The position numbers and the translations under genes are program-made. A stretch of 64,000 nucleotides of DNA from Actinomycetes bacterium (GTDB lineage: Bacteria; Actinomycetota; Actinomycetes; Actinomycetales; Cellulomonadaceae): contig JAJYCD010000006.1 in the NCBI GenBank assembly GCA_021778635.1, positions 1 through 64,000 of the forward strand, given 5' to 3'. Under the pieces are notes generated by a model, which saw nothing but the letters and a program-made list of their open reading frames with translations, did no database searches and was not told the DNA's origin. Below are positions 35,448-45,173 of the stretch, in pieces; the stretch's first letter is position 1, and every line of letters begins with the position of its first letter.

Positions 35448-36536
35448 CTAGACGTAGCGCTCGAGGATCGACGACTCCGCCAGTCGGGACAGGCCCTCGC
35501 GCACGGCCCGAGCCCGCTGCTCGCCGACGCCGTCGACTGCCATGAGCTCGTCGACTCCGGCGGCGAGCAGCTTCTGCAGGCCACCGAAGTGCCCGACGAG
35601 CCGGTCGACGATCGTCGGCGGGATCCGCGGGACGCGGGAGAGGAGCCGGTACCCGCGGGGACCGACGGCGGCGTCGAGCGCGTCGCCGCCACCGGGGAGG
35701 CCCAGCACCTGCGCGATGTGCGCGAGATCGAGCAGCTCCGTCGCATCGAGGTCGCCGAGGGCCGCCTGAACCGTCGCGGCGTCCTCGCGGCTGTTGCGTG
35801 CGGACTCGACGTAGTCGCGGATCACGAGCTCGCGGTCGGAGTCCACGCCGCCGGTGAGCTCGTCGAGCTGGAGCGAGAGGAGGCGACCGTCCGAGCCGAG
35901 CTCGACGACGTACCCCGCGATCTCCTCGGAGATGCGTCGCACCATGTCGAGGCGCTGGACGACGGCCGTGACGTCCCGCACCGTCACGAGGTCCTCGATC
36001 TCGAGGGCGGACAGCGTGCCCGCTACCTCGTCGAGCCGTGACCGGTAGCGCTCGAGGGTCGCCAGGGCCTGGTTCGCCCGGGACAGGATCGTGTCCGAGT
36101 CCTCGAGCACGTATCGGAGACCACCGACGTACAGCGCGACGATCCGCATCGACTGGCTCACCGAGATCACCGGGTACCCGGTCTGCTTGGCGACGCGCTC
36201 GGCGGTGCGGTGCCGGGTGCCGGACTCGGAGGTCTCGATGGTCGGATCGGGCAGCAGCTGGACCGCGGCCCGCAGGATCCGGCTCACCCCCTGGTCGACG
36301 ACGATCGCACCGTCCATCTTCGCGAGCTCGCGCAGGCGGGTGGAGGAGAACTCGACGTCGAGGACGAACCCGCCCGAGCAGATCTGCTCGACGGTCTCGT
36401 CGTGCCCGAGGACGATCAGAGCGCCCGTTCGGCCCCGCAGGATCCGCTCGAGCCCGTCCCGGAGCGCACCGCCCGGTGCCACGGCCGCGAGCGTCGTGCG
36501 CAGCAGGTCATCGGGCGAGATGGGGGGCGTGGCCAC
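35448..36536 (-). CDS. disA: DNA integrity scanning protein DisA, diadenylate cyclase
   Basis: This 362-residue protein makes c-di-AMP from two ATP molecules and slows on damaged DNA. The DAC domain has the DGA motif at residues 75-77 ([10 protein letters not shown]) and RHR at 108-110 ([12 protein letters not shown]), both needed for catalysis. A helical linker and a C-terminal helix-hairpin-helix region ([18 protein letters not shown]) follow. It is downstream of radA, as in most bacteria. Its own -10 box lies on the radA stop codon. The start is GTG. Confidence 0.96.
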   Translation of the reverse strand: MATPPISPDDLLRTTLAAVAPGGALRDGLERILRGRTGALIVLGHDETVEQICSGGFVLDVEFSSTRLRELAKMDGAIVVDQGVSRILRAAVQLLPDPTIETSESGTRHRTAERVAKQTGYPVISVSQSMRIVALYVGGLRYVLEDSDTILSRANQALATLERYRSRLDEVAGTLSALEIEDLVTVRDVTAVVQRLDMVRRISEEIAGYVVELGSDGRLLSLQLDELTGGVDSDRELVIRDYVESARNSREDAATVQAALGDLDATELLDLAHIAQVLGLPGGGDALDAAVGPRGYRLLSRVPRIPPTIVDRLVGHFGGLQKLLAAGVDELMAVDGVGEQRARAVREGLSRLAESSILERYV

Positions 36537-36542
36537 GGCCGA

Positions 36543-36548
36543 ATCCTA
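36543..36548 (-). promoter_or_regulatory. leaderless -10 box of disA, built on the radA stop codon
   Basis: On the minus strand TAGGAT ends 6 bases before the disA GTG at 36536. Its first three bases are the TAG stop of radA. Confidence 0.6.
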
Positions 36549-38000
36549 CGCGTCGCGCGAGGATCGAGGGCGGACGCAGGCGGCCATGGCCTGGGCAAGG
36601 TCCTCGACCTCGAGCACCTGCATCCCGTCGGGTGCGCTGCCGGGGGGGACCGAGCCCGGCGGGACGACGGCGCGGGTGAAGCCCCACCGTGCGGCCTCGG
36701 ACAGCCGACGTCCGACCCCCGCGACTTGACGGATCTCGCCCGCGAGCCCGACCTCGCCGAGGGCGATCAGTCTCGGTTCGAGGGGGACGTTCTGACCCGC
36801 GCCCACGGTGGCCATCGCGATCGCCAGGTCGGCCGCGGGCTCGACGACCCGGGCGCCGCCCACGGTCGAGACGTAGACGTCCTGATCCGCGAGCCGGACC
36901 CCGACGCGGCGCTGCAGCACCGCGAGAACCATGGCGAGCCTGCTCGAGTCGACTCCGCTCGTCGTGCGTCGCGGGTTCGACAGTGCGGACGGCGCGACGA
37001 GCGCCTGCACCTCGGCGGCGAGCGGGCGTCGACCCTCGAGGGTGATCGTCACGCACGTGCCAGGCACCTGCGTCGGCACGTGCGAGAGGAACAGCCCGCT
37101 CGGGTCCGTGACCCCGGCGATGCCGGTCTCGGAGAGGTCGAAGCACCCGACCTCGTCGGTGGGGCCGTAACGGTTCTTGACCGCGCGGAGCATGCGCAGC
37201 CTCGAGTGGCGTTCGCCCTCGAACTGGCACACGACGTCGACGAGGTGCTCGAGGGTCCGCGGGCCCGCGACGCTACCGTCCTTGGTGACGTGCCCGACCA
37301 GCACCACGGGCAGGTCCCGCTCCTTCGCGGCCGCGATCAGCGCCGCGGCGACCTCGCGCACCTGGCTGACCCCACCGGGCGTCCCGTCGACCTGGGCGGA
37401 CGCGATCGTCTGCACCGAGTCGAGCACGAGCAGGACCGGGTCCACCTGGGCGATGTGCCCCAGAACCGTCGCGAGGTCGGTCTCGGCGGCGAGGTACAGC
37501 CCCGGGTCGAGCGCGCCGACCCGCTCGGCGCGCAGCCGGACCTGACCGGTCGACTCCTCGCCGGTCACGTACAGCACGCGCGCAGCCGGGTTCTCGTCGC
37601 GGCTCGAGCGGGATACGCGGGCCGCGACGTCGAGAAGGAGGGTCGACTTGCCGACGCCGGGCTCACCGGCGAGCAGGATGACGGCGCCCGGGACGAGGCC
37701 CCCGCCGAGGACGCGATCGAGCTCGGCGATGCCGGTCGCGCGAGCCCGGCTCGCCTCGACGTCGATCTCGCCGATCGCGCGGGCCGGTGCGCGGGTCGGC
37801 GTCTGCGCGACGGTCCGTGGTGCGCCGCCACCCGGTCCGACGTCGTCGGTGACGCTGCCCCAGGCCTGGCACTCGCCGCACCGGCCGACCCACTTCGCCG
37901 CCGTCCAGCCGCACTCGACGCAGCGGTACGCCGGCCGGTCGGCACGTCGCGCGGTGGCAGGTCGACCGGTCTGCTGCTTCGGCGTTGCGAGTGACGTCAC
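36546..38000 (-). CDS. radA: DNA repair protein RadA
   Basis: This 484-residue RecA-like ATPase promotes branch migration during recombination. The N-terminal zinc finger uses Cys27, 30, 41 and 44 (YRCVECGWTAAKWVGRCGEC). Walker A is AGEPGVGKSTLLL (about 111-123). The RadA-specific KNRFG motif reads KNRYG here, a conservative change. The C-terminal Lon-like domain is complete. GTG start with a TAGCGT box 6 bases upstream. disA follows within 9 bases. Confidence 0.96.
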   Translation of the reverse strand: MTSLATPKQQTGRPATARRADRPAYRCVECGWTAAKWVGRCGECQAWGSVTDDVGPGGGAPRTVAQTPTRAPARAIGEIDVEASRARATGIAELDRVLGGGLVPGAVILLAGEPGVGKSTLLLDVAARVSRSSRDENPAARVLYVTGEESTGQVRLRAERVGALDPGLYLAAETDLATVLGHIAQVDPVLLVLDSVQTIASAQVDGTPGGVSQVREVAAALIAAAKERDLPVVLVGHVTKDGSVAGPRTLEHLVDVVCQFEGERHSRLRMLRAVKNRYGPTDEVGCFDLSETGIAGVTDPSGLFLSHVPTQVPGTCVTITLEGRRPLAAEVQALVAPSALSNPRRTTSGVDSSRLAMVLAVLQRRVGVRLADQDVYVSTVGGARVVEPAADLAIAMATVGAGQNVPLEPRLIALGEVGLAGEIRQVAGVGRRLSEAARWGFTRAVVPPGSVPPGSAPDGMQVLEVEDLAQAMAACVRPRSSRDA

Positions 38001-38006
38001 GCCGGC

Positions 38007-38012
38007 ACGCTA
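38007..38012 (-). promoter_or_regulatory. leaderless -10 box of radA
   Basis: On the minus strand TAGCGT ends 6 bases before the GTG at 38000. Confidence 0.55.
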
Positions 38013-38145
38013 TCCGTGGGCACCGACATCCGCGTCGTTCGCGCGCCGGTCACCGACCCGCTGGGCGCCTGTCGCTCCGGGTGAACGGCCGGTCATGCGT
38101 AGGCTTCATCGGGGACCGACCCGCAGGTGCGGCAGGGAGGCATGG

Positions 38146-38997
38146 ATGTCCGACAGCTCGACAGGTGGCCCGACGCCGGGAGGCTGGCCCTTCGATCCGG
38201 TCTCCGGCGGCGCAGCGTCCGGGCGCGAGCAGCGTCCTGGCACGAACCCACCGCCGGTGCCGTCTCCCGCGCCCGCGTGGCTGCCGGGTGGTACCCCGGT
38301 CGCAGACGGTGCCCGTCCCTCAGGGGTACCGCCGCGACCTCTCGTCCCGCCGCCGGGGCCGGGCGGGCCGACGGCGCCGGGACCGAACCGTCGTCGCACG
38401 CTCATGATCGTCGGTCTCGTGGTCGGGGTGCTCGTGCTCGGCGGGATCGTGACGGCGATCGTGATGACGCTGAATCGCGGCGGTAGCCCCGTCGCGGCGG
38501 TCACGAGCACCACCCTGCTGCCGTCGCCGACACCGACGGTCGCCCCGGCCGCACGTGAGAAGGGCAGCGCGTTCCTGGACGCGCTGCCGAGCTCGGTGCT
38601 CCAGTACGCCTGGGCGTCGGTCGCGGCCGACGAGGCGTGGCGCACCTCCGGGGCGCTCGAGGCCTACGACGTGACCTACACCGACGGCGGGTCGGGGACG
38701 GTCCTGGTGCGCGCGGGGCAGTGGCGGACGGCGGCGGAGGTCACCGCGTTCCAGACCACGCTCACCGGCCAGCTCGCCACGAAGGCGGGGTCGCCGACCG
38801 CGGGCTCGACCGCGTCCGCCGGCCCGGCGACGAGCACGGGTGACGTGACCGTCGGCGGGGTGACGGTCGGGACCTGGACGATCGTGCCGCAGGCCGACGG
38901 CGCCGGGACCGTCGTCTGGTCCAACGGCACGACGCTCTTCGAGGCGAGCGGCCCGGCGTCCGAGCTTGCCGACCTCTACGCGGCGTACCCGCTCTGA
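38146..38997 (+). CDS. Pro-rich single-pass membrane protein with exported domain
   Basis: This 283-residue protein has a cytoplasmic Pro/Gly-rich tail of about 85 residues, one membrane helix (LMIVGLVVGVLVLGGIVTAIV), a Thr/Pro linker and an exported domain. The domain contains FLDALPSSVLQYAWASVAAD, a GGSGTVLVRAGQWRTAAEV strand and WTIVPQADGAGTVVWSNG. No catalytic motif is visible. GGAGG lies 5 bases before the ATG; an out-of-frame ATG at 38142 was discarded. Divergent from radA. Function unknown. Confidence 0.75.
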   Translation: MSDSSTGGPTPGGWPFDPVSGGAASGREQRPGTNPPPVPSPAPAWLPGGTPVADGARPSGVPPRPLVPPPGPGGPTAPGPNRRRTLMIVGLVVGVLVLGGIVTAIVMTLNRGGSPVAAVTSTTLLPSPTPTVAPAAREKGSAFLDALPSSVLQYAWASVAADEAWRTSGALEAYDVTYTDGGSGTVLVRAGQWRTAAEVTAFQTTLTGQLATKAGSPTAGSTASAGPATSTGDVTVGGVTVGTWTIVPQADGAGTVVWSNGTTLFEASGPASELADLYAAYPL

Positions 38998-39154
38998 CGG
39001 GGCCAGGACCGCTCGGTCCGGTCACGGACCTGCGGTCATGACCAGGCACCACCGTCGGCTGCTGCGCGGCGCCGACGCTCGATGGCCGCACGGGACCCGT
39101 GGCGGCTCGATACGCTCCGTCCCACGGACGGGACGACGGACGTGAGGGCACAGC

Positions 39155-40003
39155 ATGGGTGAAGGTCGGGTCGAGAGCAGGCCGAGGGTCGCGATCCTGG
39201 GCGGGGGCGTGATGGGGGAGGCCATCCTCGCGGGCATCTTGTCGGCGGGCTGGGACATCGACGAGGTCACGGTCACCGAGCCGAGTGCGGTCCGCGCGAA
39301 CGAGATCTCGGAGCGGTACGGGGTGCGTGCGGCCGACGACGGACCGACGACCGCCTCGCGGGCGGACGTCGTGCTGATCGCCCTCAAGCCGAAGGACGTC
39401 GGTGCGGCGCTGGCCGAGGTCGCGCCCCGGCTCCGACCGGGCGCCGTGGTGGTGAGCGTCGCCGCTGGACTGCCGTGCGCGTTCTACGAGCACCGACTGC
39501 CGGCGGGCACGCCGGTGGTTCGCGTCATGCCCAACACGCCGGCGGTGATCGGTCAGGGGGCGAGCGCGATCAGCGCGGGTCACCACGCGACCGACGACCA
39601 CCTGGCGCTGACCGAGCGGCTGCTGGCGGGGACGGGGCTCGTGGTCCGGGTCCCGGAGAAGGACCTCGACGCGGTCACGGCGATCTCGGGCTCCGGCCCG
39701 GCCTACGTCTTCTACCTGGTCGACGCCCTCGCGGAGGCCGGGGTGCTGCTCGGCCTCACCCGGGACCGCGCGCGTGAGCTCGCGGTGGCCACGTTCCTGG
39801 GCGCCGCGACGATGCTCGACCGGACGGGGGAGCACCCTGTCGTGCTGCGTGAGCGGGTCTCGTCCCCCGGTGGCACCACGGTCGCCGCGCTCCGGCAGCT
39901 CGATGCGCATGGCGTGCGGGCGGCGGTGCTGGCCGCGGCCGAGGCGGCTCGTGACCGCTCGCGCGAGCTCGCCGCGGACGCCGTCGCGGCGCCGAGGGGC
40001 TGA
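39155..40003 (+). CDS. proC: pyrroline-5-carboxylate reductase
   Basis: This 282-residue enzyme makes the last step of proline synthesis. The Rossmann motif is VAILGGGVMGEAILAG near the N-terminus. The family signature VTAISGSGPAYVFYLVDALAEA and the C-terminal SSPGGTTVAALRQLD are intact. It lies 1 base before the LacI-family regulator gene, so the regulator may be read from the proC transcript. In other actinobacteria proC is followed closely by the BldC-like gene; here an arabinose cluster lies between them. Confidence 0.96.
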   Translation: MGEGRVESRPRVAILGGGVMGEAILAGILSAGWDIDEVTVTEPSAVRANEISERYGVRAADDGPTTASRADVVLIALKPKDVGAALAEVAPRLRPGAVVVSVAAGLPCAFYEHRLPAGTPVVRVMPNTPAVIGQGASAISAGHHATDDHLALTERLLAGTGLVVRVPEKDLDAVTAISGSGPAYVFYLVDALAEAGVLLGLTRDRARELAVATFLGAATMLDRTGEHPVVLRERVSSPGGTTVAALRQLDAHGVRAAVLAAAEAARDRSRELAADAVAAPRG

Positions 40004-40004
40004 G

Positions 40005-41057
40005 ATGCCCCTGAGCTCCGGTTCGTCCGTCGCCCCGGCCGGGGCACCGGGCCGCCCGCGTCCGCCGGCGATGAGCGACGTCGCGGCGAGGGCCGGCGTG
40101 TCGCACCAGACGGTCTCCCGTGTCCTCAACGACCATCCGAGCGTCCGTCCGGAGACGCGTGACCGGGTGCTCGCGGCGATCGCCGAGCTCGGCTACCGCC
40201 GGAACACCGCGGCACGCGCCCTGGTCACCCGGCGCTCGGGGATGATCGGCGTGATGACCACGGGGTCGCCGTACTTCGGCCCGGCGTCGACCTTGATCGC
40301 GGTCGAGGAGGCCGCGCGCGAGTACGGGTACTTCGTGAGCGTCGCGACGCTCGCGGTCTTCGACCACGAGAGCGTCTCGCGTGCGGTCGAGCACTTCCTC
40401 TCGCAGGCGGTCGAGGGGGTGATCGTGATCGCCCCGCACGCCGAGGTGCGCGATGCGCTCGCCCCGTACGTCGGCGAGGTCCCGCTGGTCACGATCGCGG
40501 CCGGGTTCGCCGAGGGGCTCGGCGTGCACACCATGAGCGTCGACCAGGAGCTCGGTGCGCGGCTCGCGACGCGCCACCTCCTCGACCTGGGGCACCGCAC
40601 GGTCACCCACCTGGCGGGTCCCCAGGACTGGCTCGACGCCCGTGCACGGGTCGAGGGCTGGCGTGCGGAGCTGAGCGAGGCGGGAGCGCCCCCAGGGGAG
40701 CTGATCCAAGGAGACTGGAACGCCGACTGCGGCTACGAGGTGGGGCAGGAGCTGGCCCGTCGCGGCGCGCCGACCGCGGTGTTCGCGGCGAACGACCAGC
40801 TCGCGCTCGGCCTCCTGCGCGCGTTCCACGAGGATGGCGTCGCGGTTCCCGCCGAGGTGTCCGTGGTCGGGTTCGACGACATCATGGGGTCCGCCCACTT
40901 CATCCCGCCGCTGACGACCGTGCGCCAGGACTTCACTGCGCTGGGGCGTCGGTGCCTGGAGATGCTGCGCTCGGCGATGGCCAGCGAGGAGCTCGACCAC
41001 ACCCCCGTGGTGCCGACTCTGGTGATCCGGGCGAGCAGCGGGCCGGCGCCCGGCTGA
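40005..41057 (+). CDS. LacI family regulator, probable L-arabinose repressor
   Basis: This 350-residue protein has a LacI helix-turn-helix (MSDVAARAGVSHQTVSRVLNDH, residues about 23-44) with the YRRNTAARALV hinge, and a periplasmic-binding-protein-like sensor domain (DQELGARLATRHLLDLGHR, VVGFDDIMGSAHFIPPLTTV). It precedes araB, and two LacI-type palindromes occur in front of araB and of the sugar-binding-protein gene. The ligand is probably L-arabinose or a catabolic intermediate (inference from position). It is not related to GntR/LacI chimeric Bacillus AraR by its N-terminus. Confidence 0.9.
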   Translation: MPLSSGSSVAPAGAPGRPRPPAMSDVAARAGVSHQTVSRVLNDHPSVRPETRDRVLAAIAELGYRRNTAARALVTRRSGMIGVMTTGSPYFGPASTLIAVEEAAREYGYFVSVATLAVFDHESVSRAVEHFLSQAVEGVIVIAPHAEVRDALAPYVGEVPLVTIAAGFAEGLGVHTMSVDQELGARLATRHLLDLGHRTVTHLAGPQDWLDARARVEGWRAELSEAGAPPGELIQGDWNADCGYEVGQELARRGAPTAVFAANDQLALGLLRAFHEDGVAVPAEVSVVGFDDIMGSAHFIPPLTTVRQDFTALGRRCLEMLRSAMASEELDHTPVVPTLVIRASSGPAPG

Positions 41058-41072
41058 TCGCCAGGGTCCTAC

Positions 41073-41103
41073 TTGACAGGCCCAATGTTAGCGCTAACAT
41101 TGG
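41073..41103 (+). promoter_or_regulatory. araB promoter with LacI-type operator
   Basis: TTGACA (41073-41078) and TAACAT (41095-41100) are separated by 16 bases. The perfect 22-base palindrome at 41082-41103 has the core ATGTTAGCGCTAACAT, and its right half contains the -10 box. A bound LacI-type dimer would exclude RNA polymerase. Confidence 0.85.
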
Positions 41104-41160
41104 CACCGGCCGTCGGCGTCCGTCGCGGCCGGTGCGTCGTCCGTGGCGGTCGGCGCACCG
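41103..41160 (+). promoter_or_regulatory. araB leader with two mutually exclusive hairpins
   Basis: GCACCGGCCG (41103-41112) can pair with CGGCCGGTGC (41126-41135), a perfect 10-base stem. CGGTGCG (41130-41136) can instead pair with CGCACCG (41154-41160). The two stems share 41130-41135 and cannot coexist. The ribosome site GGAG is at 41179-41182. Regulatory role is speculative. Confidence 0.4.
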
Positions 41161-41190
41161 TGACACAGGTCATGGAGCGGAGTGGCACCG

Positions 41191-42921
41191 ATGACGGTGA
41201 ACCCTGATCGCGCGCTGGTCGTCGGAGTCGACTACGGCACCCTCTCGGGTCGCGCGGTCGTCGTCCGCGTGTCCGACGGCGCCGAGCTCGGATCGGGTGT
41301 CCACGCCTATCCGCACGCCGTCATGGACCGCACGCTGACCGCGGGGCCGGCCGCCGAGTCCGGCACCCCCGTGGCGCTCGCGCCGGACTGGGCGCTCCAG
41401 GTGCCGCAGGACTACGTGGACGTCCTCAGGGTCGCCGTCCCCGCCGCCCTCGAGGCCGCGCGCCGCGACCACGGCGTCGACCCGGCCGACGTGATCGGCA
41501 TCGGCACCGACTTCACCGCGTGCACCATGGTGCCGACCACCGCGGACGGGACACCGCTCAGCGAGCTGCCCCGGTTCGCCGACCGACCGCACGCCTACGT
41601 CAAGCTCTGGAAGCACCATGCCGCCCAGGGGCATGCCGACCGCATCAACGAGCTCGCGCACGCCCGGGGCGAGGACTGGATCACCCGCTACGGCGGCCTG
41701 ATCTCGAGCGAGTGGGAGTTCGCCAAGGGGCTGCAGGTCCTCGAGGAGGACCCCGAGGTCTACGCCGCGATCGGCCACTGGGTCGAGGCCGCGGACTGGA
41801 TCGTCTGGCAGCTCTGCGGGACCTACGTACGGAACGCGTGCACGGCCGGCTACAAGGGGATCTACCAGGACGGGCACTATCCGAGCAGCGAGTTCCTCGC
41901 GGCCCTCAACCCCGGGTTCGCGGACTTCGTGACCACGAAGGTCGACCACGAGATCGGTGCGCTCGGGAGCCGCGCGGGCACGCTGACCGCCGAGGCGGCG
42001 TCCTGGACCGGACTCCCGGAGGGCATCGCGGTGGCCGTCGGGAACGTCGACGCGCACGTCACCGCGCCGGCGGCGAACGCGGTCGAGCCTGGGCAGATGA
42101 CGGCGATCATGGGGACCTCGACCTGCCACGTCATGAACGGTCCGGACCTGCACGAGGTGCCCGGGATGTGCGGCGCGGTCGACGGCGGGATCGTCGACCA
42201 GCTCTGGGGCTACGAGGCCGGGCAGAGCGGCGTGGGGGACATCTTTGGCTGGTTCGTCGACACGTGCGTCCCGCCGTCCTACGTCGATGCGGCCGCGGAG
42301 CGTGGCCTCTCCGTGCACGAGTACCTGACCGAGCTCGCCGGGAGGCAGGAGATCGGCGAGCACGGTCTCGTCGCGCTCGACTGGCACTCGGGCAACCGGT
42401 CGGTGCTCGTCGACCACGAGCTCTCGGGTCTCGTCGTCGGCCAGACCCTGGCGACGACGCCGGAGGACACCTACCGCGCTCTTCTCGAGGCGACGGCGTT
42501 CGGCACCCGGACGATCGTCGAGTCGTTCGTCTCGTCCGGCGTCCCGGTCACCGAGCTCGTCGTGGCGGGCGGATTGCTCAAGAACGCGCTGCTCATGCAG
42601 ATCTACGCCGACGTCACCCGCCTGCCGCTCAGCACGATCGCCTCGGACCAGGGCCCCGCGCTCGGCTCGGCGATCCACGCAGCCGTCGCCGCCGGCGCCT
42701 ACCCGGACGTCCGCGCGGCCGCCCGCGTGATGGGCAAGCGCACGGCGGCGGCCTACACGCCGATCGAGGAGAACTCGGTCCGGTACGACGCCCTCTTCGC
42801 GGAGTACACCTTGCTGCACGACTACTTCGGGCGGCTCGACCGGTCGGGTTCGAACGGCGTCATGCACCGCCTCAAGGCGATCCGCCGCGACGCGCGGTCC
42901 GGGGCGGGGGTGCAGGCCTGA
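41191..42921 (+). CDS. araB: ribulokinase
   Basis: This 576-residue FGGY kinase phosphorylates L-ribulose. The N-terminus has VGVDYGTLSGRAVVV and the ribulokinase-specific DYVDVL; ATP-domain segments are AIMGTSTCHVMN and VVAGGLLKNALLMQ. The ATG at 41191 is preferred over GTG 41182 because GGAG lies 8 bases before it. First gene of araB-araD-araA; its stop overlaps the araD start (TGATG). Controlled by the operator at 41082-41103. Confidence 0.95.
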   Translation: MTVNPDRALVVGVDYGTLSGRAVVVRVSDGAELGSGVHAYPHAVMDRTLTAGPAAESGTPVALAPDWALQVPQDYVDVLRVAVPAALEAARRDHGVDPADVIGIGTDFTACTMVPTTADGTPLSELPRFADRPHAYVKLWKHHAAQGHADRINELAHARGEDWITRYGGLISSEWEFAKGLQVLEEDPEVYAAIGHWVEAADWIVWQLCGTYVRNACTAGYKGIYQDGHYPSSEFLAALNPGFADFVTTKVDHEIGALGSRAGTLTAEAASWTGLPEGIAVAVGNVDAHVTAPAANAVEPGQMTAIMGTSTCHVMNGPDLHEVPGMCGAVDGGIVDQLWGYEAGQSGVGDIFGWFVDTCVPPSYVDAAAERGLSVHEYLTELAGRQEIGEHGLVALDWHSGNRSVLVDHELSGLVVGQTLATTPEDTYRALLEATAFGTRTIVESFVSSGVPVTELVVAGGLLKNALLMQIYADVTRLPLSTIASDQGPALGSAIHAAVAAGAYPDVRAAARVMGKRTAAAYTPIEENSVRYDALFAEYTLLHDYFGRLDRSGSNGVMHRLKAIRRDARSGAGVQA

Positions 42922-43640
42922 TGTCCCTCGACCAGTTCGCTCCGGCCGTCCAGGCCGAGATCGCCAGCGTCCGCGAGATCGTCGCGCGACTGCACGGCGA
43001 GCTCCCACGGTGGGGCCTCGTGGTGTGGACGGCGGGTAACGTCTCGCAGCGGCTGCGCGGTGCGGACCTCTTCGTGATCAAGCCGTCCGGGGTGACCTAC
43101 GACGCGCTGACCGCGGAGTCGATGGTGGTGTGCGACCTCGACGGGAACCTGGTGGACGGCGACCGGTCGCCGTCCTCGGACACCGCCGCCCACGCGTACG
43201 TCTACCGGCACATGCCCGAGGTCGGCGGCGTGGTCCACACCCACTCGACGTACGCGACCGCCTGGGCCGCCCGGGGCGAGCCCGTGCCGTGCGTGCTCAC
43301 GATGATGGCCGACGAGTTCGGCGGCGACATCCCGATCGGACCGTTCGCGCTGATCGGGGACGACTCGATCGGCCAGGGCATCGTCGAGACCCTGCGTGGC
43401 TCCCGCAGCCGCGCGGTGCTCATGCGCAACCACGGGCCCTTCACGATCGGCAAGGACGGGACCGACGCCGTCAAGGCGGCCGTGATGGTCGAGGAGGTCG
43501 CGCGGACGGTGCACATCTCTCGCCAGCTCGGCGAGCCGCTCCCGATCGACCAGGTCCACATCGACTCGCTGTACGACCGCTACCAGAACGTCTACGGCCA
43601 GTCCACGGCCGTCACCACCGATCAGGAGATCCCGTCATGA
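42921..43640 (+). CDS. araD: L-ribulose-5-phosphate 4-epimerase
   Basis: This 239-residue class II aldolase-family epimerase converts L-ribulose-5-phosphate to D-xylulose-5-phosphate. Substrate and zinc motifs are [34 protein letters not shown] and [15 protein letters not shown] with the metal histidines; the third zinc histidine is in [11 protein letters not shown]. It overlaps araB by 1 base and araA by 4 bases, so the three are translated as a unit. Confidence 0.96.
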   Translation: MSLDQFAPAVQAEIASVREIVARLHGELPRWGLVVWTAGNVSQRLRGADLFVIKPSGVTYDALTAESMVVCDLDGNLVDGDRSPSSDTAAHAYVYRHMPEVGGVVHTHSTYATAWAARGEPVPCVLTMMADEFGGDIPIGPFALIGDDSIGQGIVETLRGSRSRAVLMRNHGPFTIGKDGTDAVKAAVMVEEVARTVHISRQLGEPLPIDQVHIDSLYDRYQNVYGQSTAVTTDQEIPS

Positions 43641-45145
43641 CCAAGCCGTACGCCGACCGCGAGGTCTGGTTCCTCACCGGTAGCCAGGACCTGTACGGCG
43701 AGGACACGCTCCGCCAGGTCGCCGCGCAGTCCCAGGAGATCGCGCGGGCGCTGGACGCCGCGTCCGACGTCCCGGTGCGGATCGTCTGGAAGCCCGTGCT
43801 CAAGGACTCCGCGTCGATCCGTCGCGCGGCGCTCGACGCCAACTCCGACGACGCGGTGATCGGCGTCATCGCGTGGATGCACACGTTCTCGCCCGCCAAG
43901 ATGTGGATCGCCGGTCTCGACGCGCTCCGCACGCCGCTGCTGCACCTGCACACCCAGGCGAACGTCGACCTCCCGTGGTCGACGATCGACATGGACTTCA
44001 TGAACCTCAACCAGGCCGCGCACGGCGACCGCGAGTTCGGGTACATCCAGACGCGGCTCGGGGTCGCGCGCAAGACGGTCGTCGGGCACGTCTCGAACCC
44101 GGCCGTGACCGCGTCGATCGGCACCTGGGTCCGCGCGGCCGCGGCCTGGGCGGCGACCCACGAGCTCAGGCTCGCCCGCTTCGGCGACAACATGCGCAAC
44201 GTCGCCGTCACCGAGGGTGACAAGACGGAAGCCGAGCTCCGGTTCGGCGTGTCCGTGAACACGTGGGGGGTCAACGACCTCGTCGCGGCCGTCGCGGACG
44301 TGTCGGACGAGGACGTCGACCCGCTCGTCGCCGAGTACGAGGACCTCTACGACGTCGCACCCGAGCTGCGCAAGGGGGGCGAGCGCCACGAGTCGCTGCG
44401 CTACGGCGCACGTCAGGAGCTCGCGCTGCTCCGGCTCCTGGGTGACCTCGGCGCGACGGCGTTCACGACGAACTTCGAGGACCTCGGCGCGCTCCGACAG
44501 CTCCCGGGCCTCGCGGTCCAGCGGCTGATGGCCAAGGGCTTCGGCTTCGGCGCCGAGGGCGACTGGAAGACCGCCGTGCTCGTCCGCGCTGCCAAGGTGA
44601 TGGGCGAGGGGCTGCCGGGCGGAGCCTCGCTCATGGAGGACTACACCTACAACCTGGTCCCGGGCGACGAGAAGATCCTCGGTGCTCACATGCTCGAGAT
44701 CTGCCCGTCCTTGACGACCACGCGGCCGTCGCTCGAGGTGCACCCGCTCGGCATCGGCGGCAAGGAGGACCCGGTCCGCCTCGTCTTCGACACCGACGCC
44801 GGGCCGGGGATCGTCGTCGCGCTCTCCGACATGCGGGACAGGTTCCGGCTCACGGCCAACGTCGTCGACGTCGTCGCGCCCGACGAAGCGCTGCCGCAGC
44901 TGCCGGTCGCCCGGGCGGTGTGGAAGCCCCGACCTGACTTCGCGACCTCGGCCGAGGCGTGGCTCACCGCGGGCGGCGCGCATCACACCGTGCTCACGAC
45001 GGCGGTCGGCGTCGAGGTGTTCGAGGACTTCGCGGACATCGCGCGGACCGAGCTGCTCGTGATCGACGAGGGCACCACGCGCCGCCGGTTCCGCGACGAG
45101 ATCCGGTGGAACTCGGCGTACTACCGTCTCGCAGCCGGTATCTGA
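43637..45145 (+). CDS. araA: L-arabinose isomerase
   Basis: This 502-residue enzyme converts L-arabinose to L-ribulose, using a divalent metal. Family segments are [15 protein letters not shown] at the start, [35 protein letters not shown] (metal-binding Glu) and [11 protein letters not shown] (metal-binding His). Full length. It overlaps araD by ATGA. Together with araB, araD and the downstream importer it makes a complete arabinose route to the pentose phosphate pathway. Confidence 0.97.
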   Translation: MTKPYADREVWFLTGSQDLYGEDTLRQVAAQSQEIARALDAASDVPVRIVWKPVLKDSASIRRAALDANSDDAVIGVIAWMHTFSPAKMWIAGLDALRTPLLHLHTQANVDLPWSTIDMDFMNLNQAAHGDREFGYIQTRLGVARKTVVGHVSNPAVTASIGTWVRAAAAWAATHELRLARFGDNMRNVAVTEGDKTEAELRFGVSVNTWGVNDLVAAVADVSDEDVDPLVAEYEDLYDVAPELRKGGERHESLRYGARQELALLRLLGDLGATAFTTNFEDLGALRQLPGLAVQRLMAKGFGFGAEGDWKTAVLVRAAKVMGEGLPGGASLMEDYTYNLVPGDEKILGAHMLEICPSLTTTRPSLEVHPLGIGGKEDPVRLVFDTDAGPGIVVALSDMRDRFRLTANVVDVVAPDEALPQLPVARAVWKPRPDFATSAEAWLTAGGAHHTVLTTAVGVEVFEDFADIARTELLVIDEGTTRRRFRDEIRWNSAYYRLAAGI

Positions 45146-45173
45146 CTGTGACGCAAATGTGACCTCACATGGC

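Noticed and set aside
36546-38000. RadA KNRYG instead of KNRFG as a defect
   Set aside because: Phe to Tyr is conservative and the rest of the protein is intact, so loss of function is unlikely.
41158-41173. Crp-like site before araB (CGTGA-N6-TCATG)
   Set aside because: Correct spacing but three mismatches in ten, and it lies against the ribosome site. Too weak.
45147-45169. Crp/GlxR site before the sugar-binding-protein gene (TGTGA ... TGTGACCTCACA)
   Set aside because: TGTGA and TCACA half sites are present but the spacings are 2 and 13 bases rather than 6, so it does not fit the known dimer site.
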